The notes under the pieces: generated by a model
Seen by the model: only the letters and a program-made list of their open reading frames with translations
Databases searched by the model: none
Told to the model about the DNA's origin: nothing
Shown here: positions 34,913 to 45,401 of the stretch, piece after piece
Numbering within the stretch: the stretch's first letter is position 1
Layout: each line of letters opens with the position of its first letter
Assembly: GCA_963514095.1 (NCBI GenBank)
Contig: OY741275.1
Location: 9,309,151-9,373,150, forward strand
Reading direction: 5' to 3'
Source of the DNA: Eutrigla gurnardus
Taxonomy: Eukaryota; Chordata; Actinopteri; Perciformes; Triglidae
DNA: 64,000 nucleotides
Translations under genes and position numbers: made by a program

Positions 34913-35600
34913 CGCAGGTGAAAGTAGTTTGTTTAATATGCGAGTCAAAGGACAGGTCCTGATCAAAGATAACTCCAAGGTTTCTTCAATACACATAAAA
35001 GTGCTAAGTAGAACCATATAAGGTTCTTCGGCTTGTCCTCATAGGAGAACCCTTTTTGGCTCCAGGTAGAACCTTTTATAAAGCTTCCACCTGGAACCCT
35101 TCCAGAGGGTTCTACCGAGAACCCCACATAAAGGGTTATACCTAGAACTGTGTGTGTAAGGTTCCATCCAGAACCCTCCATGAGAGGTTCTACAAAGAAC
35201 TCATACTGAGGGTTGCACCAAGAACCCTTTCATTTTCCAAGGGTTTCATCTAGAACCCAAACAGGGAGTTCCACCCAGAACCCCTCATTAGAGGTTCTAC
35301 AAAGAACTCACACAGGGAGTTCCACTAAGAACCCTTTCATATTTCAAGGGTTTCATCTAGAACCCACACAGGGAGTTCCACTAAGAACCCTTTCATATTT
35401 CAAGGGTTTCATCAAGAACCCACACAAGGAGTTCCACTAAGAACCCTTTCATATTTCAAGGCTTTCATCTAGAACCCACACAGGGAGTTCCACTAAGAAC
35501 CCTTTCGTTTTTTAAGGGTTTCATTTAGAACCCACCAAAAGGAGTTCCATCAAGAACCCTTTCATGTTTCAAGGGTTTCATCTAGACCTCACACAGGGGG
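34913..35600. repeat. Central GGGTTC/GAACCC repeat array, 56-bp unit
   Basis: TTCCACTAAGAACCCTTTCATATTTCAAGGGTTTCATCTAGAACCCACACAGGGAG repeats with the word TCCACTAAG at 35321, 35377, 35433 and 35489, then about 57 bp later. Each unit contains inverted GGGTTC/GAACCC words, so it is locally palindromic. It forms the loop of the giant inverted repeat. Confidence 0.88.
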
Positions 35601-36186
35601 TTCTAAAAACATCCCTTTTCAAAGCTTTTCACAAATAACCGTCTTGTCTTCTGAGGGTTCTATAAAGAACCATATTGTATTCTACAGATCAGTTTAGTTC
35701 ATATCTTATCATGTTGACATTGAACAAACATTCAAAACATTTTAATGAGAAAAACATTTATTTAAAGATAGTCCAACAGAACAGCCTGTGTAGGTCCCAG
35801 GGGAGAATAGGTCAAAAGTTAGCATAGGTCCAGTGGAATCAGCAACATGACAGGCCAGACACACCATGCTGTCCTCAGTCGATGAATTTGTGTAATCTCC
35901 AGCAACAGTGACATAGCAGAAAGGGGAGACAAAAAAGAGTTTTAGTTCCATCAATCCAAGATGCACTTACTGCGCCTTATTGTAAGCTATGTACAAACAA
36001 TAAAATAATGCATGGTCCAATAAAAGGAATCAGAGTACATACTGTACGTACTAATTGTGACAGTGGAACAGAATCATGAGAAAGTGAGGGAACCCCACAA
36101 AGTTTTCACATTGATTTAAATAATGTTGAAATACTTTTCAGTGTTATGTAACAAGTACTCAAAATGTTACGTAGTGTAACAATAAT

Positions 36187-36305
36187 GGAAATCTCGGCAA
36201 AGCCCTCTTTTTCAAGCCAATGGCACACTTCGGCTTTCGTCCAAGATGTGTAAGTCATTTCCACAAGAAAACAAACAAACAAGTAAACGAACAAAACATA
36301 ACAAG
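36187..36305 (-). pseudogene. SAM-domain exon fragment, right arm
   Basis: This is the mirror of the left-arm fragment: ATG at 36258, reading MTYTSWTKAEVCHWLEKEGF, preceded by a TTTTCTTGTGG-type sequence where the left arm has the acceptor TTTTCTTGTAG. Here the AG is not intact. There is no LINE insertion, and the frame soon loses similarity. Confidence 0.45.
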
Positions 36306-37106
36306 AAACAAATGCTTAGTCCACCTTTCACCATAAAAATCCTCAGCTAGGGTCAAGCATGCTGAAATAAGATATTATATTTAGCTCACCTTGATTCTCT
36401 GAAGTTTCTTCTGTTCTCTCTCTCTTCTGTTCTTCTTTGTTCTGTTCTGTTCTGTTCACAGTAATCACTATTGGTATGTCACACCTGGGGCCTGTACTAC
36501 GAAGCGGGATTTGGGCTTAGCGAGGTAAGTTGAGCGTTAACCCTGGGTTTTCCGTCCTACGACGCTGGTTCACTTCTTACCGGGGTAAATCGCCATGGTT
36601 ACTTACGCTGTGGAGCTAACCTGCTCCGGAGCAGGTTATGTTCCTGATAAGAGATCAACGTGGAGAAACACACTGCCGACTGACCAATCAGCTGTCTTGG
36701 TGCGCCGACATAAAAAAAAAAGAAGCTCGGTGGATCGTGAGAGGGTCTGGTAGGAGAACTATAGAGTGTACGGAGACCGGCAAAACCCTTTTTCTGTCCC
36801 TGACGATGTTTTATATGAGAGATACAGATTCTCATCAGAGGGAAAGACTTTTCTTTGTCAGCGTACAGCCTACTTACCACTTTGAATTATATTTTTATAT
36901 TTATTTGATTTGCTCCCAAGTCCGTTTTACACCGCCGGGATTGCAGCTGAAAGAATGAGGCTGATATTGTCATAAACCACGTTATAAGAATACATTCAAG
37001 CAACAAATTCATTATTTTAAAGTTATATGTTTGGCCTTTTATTGCTGAAGGACATCGTAAGAGTTAAAGGGACTAAAGAAAGAGTGACGACATGATTTAA
37101 AAGATG

Positions 37107-37196
37107 GCCGCAGGGCGGATTCGAACCGGGACCGCTGTAAGGAGCCTCGTAACACGAGTCGGTAACTCTACCACTAAGCTATCAGCAAAGTTACCG
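37107..37196 (-). other. tRNA-like segment inside Harbinger-like copy 1
   Basis: The minus strand reads GATAGCTTAGTGGTAGAG (A-box like) and CGGTTCGAATCCG (perfect B box), about 60 bases apart. A shorter version is at 38140-38200 in copy 2. Stems pair only partly. Confidence 0.6.
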
Positions 37197-37243
37197 TTGG
37201 AGTCAAATCAGTCTGATCTACTAGTGCCCTTATGATGGGGCAG

Positions 37244-37474
37244 TCATATTATAGTACTACTCATACTATTAATACGACTTCCGCATCCACACAGTCGGCG
37301 AGTTTTTGCCAGCTGTCCTTCCTGCATTTGGCAGATGACACTGTTGCCTTTTGCCTGTATTATATGTTTAACTTTTTCGTATTTCTGTAAGATTTTGGTT
37401 CGCTCCTCGTACGTGAAATACGCCGCTCCGCTGCCGTAGACTGATCCATGTTTGTGATTGGTCAAATGCTGCAA
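37244..37474 (-). pseudogene. Myb/SANT-like DNA-binding domain fragment, copy 1
   Basis: AYFTYEERTKILQKYEKVKH resembles the start of the Myb/SANT-like domain in the second protein of Harbinger elements. The later helix (KCRKDSWQKLADCV-type) is readable only in another frame, so the reading frame is broken. Such proteins bind the element ends and import the transposase; this copy cannot supply a full one. Confidence 0.55.
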
Positions 37475-37675
37475 ACGCCGCCTCTTTCATGTGCACGCGC
37501 TGATAGCTCGATTGGAAAACCCTGGGTTGAGTTAACGAGTTGATAACCAGCTTCGTGTGACCGCTTATCTCAGATCTCCTTTGTTAGGGTAACTCAAGCT
37601 GGATCTCTGAAAGAAACCCTGGGTATGTTGAACTCGCTTCGTAGTACGGGCCCCTGGTTTGTAGAGGGGGAAGAC

Positions 37676-38817
37676 CAGGGGCCTGTACTACGAAGCGAGT
37701 TCAACATACCCAGGGTATCTTTCAGAGATCCAGCTTAAGTAACCCTAACAAAGGCAATCGGAGATAAGCGGTCACACGAAGCTGGTTATCAACTCGTTAA
37801 CTCAACCCAGGGTTTACCTGTCCAGCTATGATCGCGTGCACATGAAAGAGGCGGCGTTTGCAGCATTTGACCAATCACATACATGGATCAGTCTACGCAG
37901 CGGAGCGGTGTATTTCACGTACAAGGAGCGAACCATAATCTTACAGGAATACGAAGAAGTAAAACATATAATACAGGCAAAAGGCAACAGTTTCATCTGC
38001 CAAATGCAGGAAGGACAGCTGGCAAAAACTCGCCGACTGTGTGAATGCGGAAGTCGTATTAATAGTATTAGTAGTAGTATAATATGACTACCCCATCATA
38101 AGGACACTAGTAGACCTGACTGGTTACATTACTTCTTTCACTTTGCTGATAGCTTAGTGGTAGAGTCGTTGCAGCGGCACCGGTTCGAATCCGCCCTACG
38201 GCCCTCTTTTAAATCATGTCGTCGCTCTCTCTCGTCCCTTTAAGTCTTATAATGTCCTTCCGCAATAAAAGGCCAAACATATAACTTTAAAATAATGAAT
38301 GTGTTGCTTGGATGTAATCTTATAACATGGTTTATGACAATATCAGCCTCATTCTTTCAGCTGCAATCCCGGCGGTGTATGGACTTGGGACCAAATCAAA
38401 TAAATATAAAAACATAATTCAAAGTGGTAAGTAGGCTGTACGCTGACAAAGAAAAGTCTTTCCCTCCAATGAGAATCTGTATCTCTCATAAAAAACATCG
38501 TCAGGGACAGAAAAAGGGTTTTGCCGGTCTCTGTACACTCTATAGTTCTCCTACGAGACCCTCTCACGATCCATCGAGCTTCTTTTTTTTATATCCGCTC
38601 ACCAAGACAGCTGATTGGTCAGTAGGTGGTGTGTTTCTCCACGTTAATCTCTTATCAAGAACATAACCTGCTCCGGAGCAGGTTAGCTCCACAGCGTAAG
38701 TTACCATGGCGATCTACCCCGGTAAGAAGTGAACCAGCGTCGTAGGACGGAAAACGCAGAGTTAACGCTTAAGTTACCTCGCTAAGCCCAAATCCTGCTT
38801 CGTAGTACAGGCCCCAG
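37676..38817. mobile_element. Harbinger-like TIR element, copy 2, TSD CAG
   Basis: The element is 37679-38814 (1136 bp), the same family as copy 1 but in opposite orientation, flanked by CAG. Only 25 bases of the giant element separate the two copies. Confidence 0.85.
37836..38087 (+). pseudogene. Myb/SANT-like DNA-binding domain fragment, copy 2
   Basis: This is the counterpart of the copy 1 fragment: VYFTYKERTIILQEYEEVKH in one frame, then KCRKDSWQKLADCVNA in the next. The same frame break occurs in both copies, so the break existed before the two insertions or they share a recent source. Confidence 0.55.
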
Positions 38818-39680
38818 ACCATATGGTGCAATCCATGGGGCAACCAGCTCTTAACTCACACATGACAGCCACCATGGGGCCAGCTCCCAGGCCCAACACA
38901 CCAAACCTCACCCTTTCCCCTGGGAGATTATGGTTCAATTCCCGGCATCAACAAACCCTGATGCGGTAGCCCCAAAGTCAGTGTTACAATATGACTTTTG
39001 CATTAGTTAAGGCTTGGCCTCTGACATCAAAGACCTTTCTTTATCACTGAACTTATGTGCAGCTTCACAACTTGACTAAGCCAGTCAGCAGGGTACAGCA
39101 GCCATGGGATGAGGCCCATCATGGAAAAGTATGAGGAGGAGACAAATACATGAGTAAAATTGTCTGTAAAATAGGTGTTTAATATTTTTCAAATTGTCTG
39201 TCACTAATCCACAGATCACCTCAGTAGGCATTAACATGGTCACTCTGCATCAACCAGGCCTTGAAAAAATAAACACAATTATAGCTGCTGCGCAGCGATG
39301 GGTCGGGTCCGGGCTATTTTTGGCATATTTAGGCAATTCTGAGCAACAAACAAGAGAATAGGAAGGCAAGACAGTTGACATTATAATGTTCATTTTGCAC
39401 CAGTTGAGGCTAAAATCCACAATTTCTGGAACCAAAGACCATTGTCTATCGCACTGAGCTAATGGACAAGTGGCAACTCAGCTGTGGCTTCACAAATTGA
39501 GTAAGCCATTCACTGTCGCGCATGCAGATTTGAAACCACTGTAAAAAAGAAAAAAAAACAGTTTTTGGGATAAAAATTCTGATATGTTTTTGTCAAATAT
39601 CATCTACCATGACTCTAAAATTGTATACATTTGTTTCACAAAGACCACCAGGTATTTTGATGTATTACCATTATCACCCT

Positions 39681-39755
39681 TTCTGGGGCTTGAACCCACA
39701 TCGTCTGGCACCAAGAATCAGCTCCTAGCCAACTGCGCTAATTGTCTGGAAGTGC
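39681..39755 (-). other. tRNA-like module (right arm)
   Basis: Mirror of 31171-31240: TGGGGCTTGAACCCACA is the B-box/T-arm complement and GCTCCTAGCCAACTGCGCTAATT the A-box complement. Confidence 0.5.
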
Positions 39756-39948
39756 ATCAGCAAGTTATGATATCTGTCAACATGGGAATTGAACCTGTGA
39801 CCTGAAAGCAGAAGTCACACATTGTACAGACAGAGCTAAACAGACACATGATCAGCTCCCTCTGTCTCACCTCTGACATGAAGGAGCTGTCAACCTGGCT
39901 GTGCGAGTGAGTGTCGCGAGTCAGAGGAGTCCCTGATCTACACGTTCT

Positions 39949-40020
39949 GCTGGATAGCTCAGTGGGTAATGGTACCTACTTTAGATTTGGAGGGTGGGGG
40001 TTAAAATCCCCCATCACAGC
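39949..40020 (+). other. tRNA-like module (right arm)
   Basis: TGGATAGCTCAGTGGGTAATGG and GGGGGTTAAAATCCCCC give an A-box-like D arm and a perfect 5-bp T stem with a 7-base loop. The acceptor stem is not convincing. Confidence 0.55.
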
Positions 40021-40188
40021 TAATCTTTGCCTGGGTCAACAAGATTTGCTGATGAAGGTCTTGCTTTCTTATGGTTGTGAAAATAATGGTTGTGAAAATA
40101 AATTGGTAACAGAACATTTCAGTTATAGGACTGCCATTATTTCTATGTCTGATCAGAAGGTGTAAGGTAATAGACTAGTGTGGTGGAC

Positions 40189-41685
40189 CTGGGCCCAGTA
40201 TTTCAAAACCGGATCAGAATAATCCGGATAATGAAATCCTCCTTTTCTCAGTCATGGATCAAGGTGATCCTGCTGACTTTATCTGAGTATTTCAAAACAC
40301 TGGCCGGGTGGATCACCGTGATCCCGACCTGGCTGGATACGGATTACCAAGTCTCAAATCTCCGCCTCCGAATCTGAAACATGGCGGACTACTTCACGGA
40401 ATGAGCATCTGGGAGCACGACTTTCACGTAAAAAATGTAAGTTTACCGTCGTCTAATGTTGAGCGGTTTAAGGACCATATGAACGCCAACCAACATATCA
40501 TGCTAGCTAACTATATGAATTGTCACGTACTGAAAACCAGGCTGTATCGATCTCTAATTGAGCCGCGGCCATGGTAGCTAACTCGGCTCCATTGACTTGC
40601 GTGTTAAGCAGCTAGCGGGCTAGCGGTAGCTAGCTTTGTTTACGAATTTTGCGGTCCATGGTTTGATTTACAAGGTAATTAATTGGACGTACATTATACC
40701 ATAACTGTTTAAACTAACATCAACCTGTTCTGAGTTTATTAGCGTTACGTCATTGGCAACACAGCAGACTTAAAATAGGCTACATGTGTACAGACCAGAC
40801 TGCTTCAGTGCTTTGGAAACCTAACATTACACTGTGTATGTGTGTTGTGTATGAATTATGCAGTTCATTCAGAAGTGTCAGAATGCTACAGTAATGCTGG
40901 GAAAATCATGCCGTTATCATCATGCACACAATTTCTGCGACTATTGTGGATTCCAAATGAAGACAAAGATATTACTCATACTCCTTCCCTTTCTTCTACT
41001 TTCAGAGCCCACTCAGCTATAAGGACATGGTCTGTATGAGTGCTGGAAATCCTTGGAAATGCTTCAATTGCAGTGATAAATTGTTGGATTTTGAATAAAG
41101 TGCTGGTAAGTGTTTGAAATTGTAGTTGCATTATTTTCATGTATTATAGCTTAATCAGTGACACAATTAGATGAAATTTGTGTCCCTTTATGTAGAAGGC
41201 TCTCACTACACATAATTGTGGTAATTTAAAGCAAAATAGCATCTGATTTGTTAATCAGTTTGTACACAAACATAGCCAAACACTTTTGCTACACCTTAAA
41301 TGTTCTTAAATTACTCCAATTTGTTTCAAGTAATGCACTGACAATTTAGATTAAGTGTAATGAACATCTTGAGTAACAATATCTAGGAGAAGCGGAGCTG
41401 AGACATTGTCAATCCAAGTCAAATCCACCTCTGAGGTGGGATCCAAATGATCCTGAAATTTTGGTATCAAGCTGATCCAGATCTCTGCCTTATGTTTTGA
41501 AATACCCAAATCCAGCCCTTTATCTGGATTCAAGGGAGGATTGGATTACCAAAGCTGAATCCTGATCTTCAGGATCGGGATTCTCTGGATCTGTGTTGAA
41601 ATACCCAGTTTTCAGATCAAATCACGATTTAATCCAATCCGACCAGGATAATCCTGTCGGATCACTTTTGAAATACTGGGCCCTG
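40189..41685. mobile_element. TIR element, GGCCCAGTATTTCAAAA family, TSD CTG
   Basis: The element is 40192-41682 (1491 bp), GGCCCAGTATTTCAAAA to TTTTGAAATACTGGGCC, with CTG flanks. Its subterminal parts are rich in GGATCA/TGATCC words. No transposase was recognised. Probably PIF/Harbinger-like from the 3-bp target. Confidence 0.8.
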
Positions 41686-42000
41686 GTGACACAGGATCTT
41701 ATACCCATGCTTTCAACAATCCCTGAAGAACTCTTTCTTCCAAAAACGGTTCTCTGGATCAAAATAGTTCTTACTGGAACCATTAGTGTTACCAAGAACC
41801 CTTTTAAAACCCTTTATTCAGGAAAGGGGTTTTAAAGGGTTCTCTGGATCAAAATGGTTCTTACTGGAACCATTAGTGTTACCAAGAACCTTTGAAAAAA
41901 CCCTTTCTTCAGGAAAGGGTTTTTCAGAAGCAAATGGTTCCAGGTAGAACCTCAGCCCTTGTAGAAGAACCCTATTGGAACCCTTATTTCTAAGAGTGTA

Positions 42001-43325
42001 GTTTTTGAGGCAGACTAGGTGGATTCTTCCAGTTTGGTGGAACGCCAGTTGATTTCAAGTTTACGCAATTTTTCTTTAATTTACGAGTTTGAGAGGTATA
42101 CCATGGAGCTAACTTTGGATTACAGTTTTCTTTTTTTAGAGGAGCAACAGAGTCGAGAGTCGTTCTCAGTAAGCTTCCAGAATCATCTATAAGATAATCA
42201 ACCTGGGAGGGACTAAAGTGAACAGAGAAGTCCTCCATTTCATTAAAACATGGCATTGAATGAAGATCGGTGGAATCACTTCCTTAAACGTAGGTACAGC
42301 TCTATCCGATAGACACCGAGAATAGTAGCTTTTTCCAAAAGGAGCATAGTCCATGAGTAATAATTCAAAAGTTATCAAGTAATGGTCAGATACAGAAGAA
42401 TTTTGAGGAAAGATTATAAGTGTTCAATTTCAACACCATAAGATAAGACGAGGTCGAGAGTGTGGTTATGAAAGTGAGTTGGTTTATGTACACTCTGACT
42501 GAAGCCAATAGAATCTATTAATGAAGTAAATGCTACACTAAGGCTTTTACAATCTCCACATAGACATTCAAATCTCCCACAATGTATCTGATTTAAGGAC
42601 TAAACTTAATAGAAACTCAGAAAATTCAGATAAGAACACAGAATGTGGACCAGGAGCATGATACACTATAACAAACAGAATTGGCTGCGTTGTACTCCAG
42701 TTTGGATGTGAAAGATTGAGAATCAGGCTCTCAAAAGAGTTATTTTTTAGTTTTGATTTTGGATTGATTGATAGGCTTGAATCAAAAATGACTGCAGCTC
42801 CTCTTCCACTACTGCTGCCTCGAGATATTTGAGTATTAATATGGCTGGGAGGACTAACATAGTCTTCATCACTCAGGTTTCAGTCAGACAGAATAAATCA
42901 ATATGATTATCTGATATTAAATCATTGACTAATACTTTAGATGAGAGAGATCTAATGTTTAAGAGTCCACATTTAATTCTCTTATTTTGTTGTATTACAT
43001 CAGAGGTGTTCATTTTTATTAGGTTTTCATGTGAAATCCCTCTTCTGTTGGACTGAATTAATTTAAATGGTCAGGGGACAGACACCAATCTTATGTGGTT
43101 TTGGGTGGGTGACTGCTCTAATGGAAGTGCAGAGAAGTGTGTAAGACTGCAACTCTGCTTCCTGGTCTCAACTCTGGCTTGTCATGTTTTAGGACTACCA
43201 ATAAAATCAGCAATAATTTTAGATAGGAGAATGGCTCCATCCAAAGTGGGTGGATGCCATTTCCCAATCAGACCAGGTTTTCGCCTATATTTAGGCTATT
43301 TTAAATCCAATCAATGTTTTTCCAC
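42001..43325 (-). pseudogene. Degenerate L2-type LINE endonuclease region
   Basis: On the minus strand, broken frames read like the endonuclease part of an L2/Maui LINE, for example SDHYLITFELLLMDYAPFGK-like residues near 42370, a TRKLKKNCVNLKSTG segment near 42060, and SGRGAAVIFDS-like words near 42790. Many stops and frameshifts. The giant TA-flanked element abuts it at 42000. Confidence 0.5.
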
Positions 43326-43337
43326 TTCAGCGTATTA

Positions 43338-43836
43338 AGGCCACTGTAGGGGGGGAAACGGAGCCGAGAGAGGTGGGCAATATTCCAAGATAAAACTTTA
43401 TTTTTCTGCAAATTTTACAATCTTGCCCCCCTCTCTCGCCTCCGTTTTCTTTTGGCATATATTCATGTGTACATATAGCCAATATAAACAAGTTGCTAAC
43501 ATCGTGTTTGCCATTGCTATGACATCAAGTGAAAGCTACCACTAGCATTTTAGCCCAAATGCCCGATAAACACCCATTAGCTAACGACAATTTGGCCCAT
43601 ATAAAATTAACCAACAATAACCATCAACAGCCATCACCCTAAGGACCTTAACAAGACATCACACATTGTGATGTATTAATTAGAAAAATAAATGCGACAT
43701 TCATGGGAAGTTAGCGAGCATAGATGCCGGTTGTTAGCATTGTAATAATGTAGCAAATCTGTGACTTTTTTCTCTAAATATTGCCCACCTCACTTGGCTC
43801 CGTTTTTTTTTTTTTTTTTTTTTCCTACAGTGGCCC
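43338..43836. mobile_element. TIR MITE, GGCCACTGTAGG family, copy 2
   Basis: Ends AGGCCACTGTAGGGGGG and CCTACAGTGGCCC, about 500 bp. It shares the AATTTGGCCCATATAAAATTAACC block with copy 1. The inverted similarity continues outward into CGTATTA/TAATACG. Confidence 0.75.
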
Positions 43837-44400
43837 TAATACGCCATTGTATTTTCATGAACCCATCTAAGAGATTTTGTAGCCTAAACCTCAGCAATGT
43901 GCAGTGTTTGTGTTTGAATTCACAATGTTAACCACATGTTTACTGTGGCTGTAGACGAGCGTCAAAGTTTGACGTGGTGGCCTACCTTGCACAATAGAAA
44001 GTGACACCAGTGGGTCTGAGGTCAGTTTACAAACAAAACTAGGTGAAATCTCGTCTATGGCTGGATCGTGTGTTGGTCAATGTGCTTAATTTGCAGATAA
44101 GCTAAACTTCTCAACCTCAACGATTAAACCACACAAATTAATATCCATCTCTCTCTCGACTCAAACCGTCTCTACAACCTGCAGCCTGTCAGTCTGTCAC
44201 CATGGCAACACTGTTGTTGATGACGTGGAAGAATCACATGATTTCCTTCCTGTCTTTGTTATTGTGGTGTTAGCAGCACCGCTGCGTTAGCACCACACTA
44301 CATCATATATTGCTATTTCTCCATTAAAAGTCTGAAATTTACATTTATAAATTTGCAACCTGCAAGACAGGATGCTGCTGTTTGTACCTCTGATGCTGTG

Positions 44401-44669
44401 AGGAAGGAGAAGGGACGTTTACATGAAAACAAGGTCAGAAGAGCAAAAGAAAGCATGGTGAAACAGGGTGAGAGTACTATTACGGCAGCAGAAACAAAAC
44501 AAACTTTCAACAACGTGACCCCTACACATTGAGAGAGCGAAAAGGTCAGTCAGTCATTATTGAAAAGGATGGCAAGAAGATGATGCGTCATATATCATTT
44601 GTGAAGCTATGGGTTGAGCCTGAACAAGACACTGCTGAGCCGAATATTGACCTGGACTTGCTGAGATAG
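44401..44669 (+). pseudogene. Fragment of gypsy-type integrase C-terminus
   Basis: Broken by one stop, the translation reads RSEEQKKAW, RVLLRQQKQTNFQQRDPYTL and RKGQSVIIEKDGKKMMRHIS, ending in a stop at 44667-44669. This resembles the end of Ty3/gypsy Pol (VLVRQRKxNKLSTxFDPxPYTV type). No LTR was found next to it. Confidence 0.5.
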
Positions 44670-45401
44670 TGCTTGATGACCTTCCCCAACAGGACGGAGA
44701 CCTCAAAGAACCAGGAGGCTGCCAACTCATCTCATACAGTTTGTCACTTAGAAAGACAGTGCCATAGGTGGGCAGAATAATTGCCGGCATATGTCTTAAT
44801 GGCAGGGTAGTCTATCCCTCGCCATTTAGGTTGTTATGTATTAAAAAAAAAATACACTATGAAGTAAAGTCAGACTTGTAAGCTAAAGATTATTTATTGA
44901 TATATTCCTTGAAGGGAGCAATCAAAGTTTTCTAAGTTAAAGAGTTCTGTATGTGGTATATTTTGAGTAAACTGAAGAAGTTTTGGTGAAACTGAATGTA
45001 TTAGTTTAATAAGGCTGTTGAATAAATTGATATGTTTGAATATATTTCTAGCCTTAACAGAAGTATTTTGGTTACAGTAGAATGAAGTGTAATTTATGTT
45101 TTCTATACAAGCGTATTGAACACGAAGATGTGTCATGGTAAATTTATAATGGAATCTGTTACAATATGAACTCTTTAGAGAACAGTATTACAAGGGTATG
45201 TACTTTATTACAGGTTGAGACATTGTCAACAATTTAACTACTGTTAATTGGTATGTCAAGAGTTATTGTAATGTAAGCAACCCACATTGTGTGGCGTGAT
45301 GATGTCAATGGTATGGGAAAATAAAGCATGTTAATGACTGTCCGAGTGAAGCATGATTACTAGTGTTTATTTATTTATTTATTTTATTTCGGGCATGTCA
45401 G
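44670..45401. other. Gene-poor stretch
   Basis: AT-rich, with no family recognised and no convincing open frame. Confidence 0.5.

Larger units (their letters stand above)
36485..37656. mobile_element. Harbinger-like TIR element, copy 1, TSD CTG
   Basis: The element is 36488-37653 (1166 bp), GGGCCTGTACTACGAAGC to GCTTCGTAGTACGGGCCC, with 3-bp CTG flanks. The left arm of the giant element shows the uninterrupted target (ACCAGGTGT). It carries a Myb/SANT-like reading frame and a tRNA-like segment. The 3-bp duplication fits PIF/Harbinger. Confidence 0.85.
30287..41998. mobile_element. Giant 11.7-kb inverted-repeat element flanked by TA
   Basis: Left end TA|CACTCTTAGAAATAAGGGTTCC, right end GGAACCCTTATTTCTAAGAGTG|TA. 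The left arm (30287 to about 34912) and right arm (about 35480 to 41998) are inverted copies. Matching pairs include 30290-30500/41695-41995, 30740-31060/39870-40190, 31340-31640/39265-39560, 32095-32260/38815-38960, 32270-32565/36180-36485 and 34260-34820/35625-36175. The central part is palindromic repeats. No transposase was found. TA flanks suggest mobilisation by a Tc1/mariner-type enzyme, but the size and arm length are not typical. Several later insertions are nested in it. Confidence 0.85.

Noticed and set aside
35260..35600. 56-bp repeats that could look like a CRISPR array
   Set aside because: The whole 56-bp unit repeats, so there are no variable spacers; it is a minisatellite in the loop of an inverted repeat.
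34472..35966. Mirror-image 70- and 74-codon frames in the two arms
   Set aside because: Similarity follows from the inverted repeat; no family was recognised and one arm has frame differences.
30660..40020. Functional tRNA genes
   Set aside because: A- and B-box-like words and T arms are present, but acceptor stems do not pair and anticodon arms are poor.
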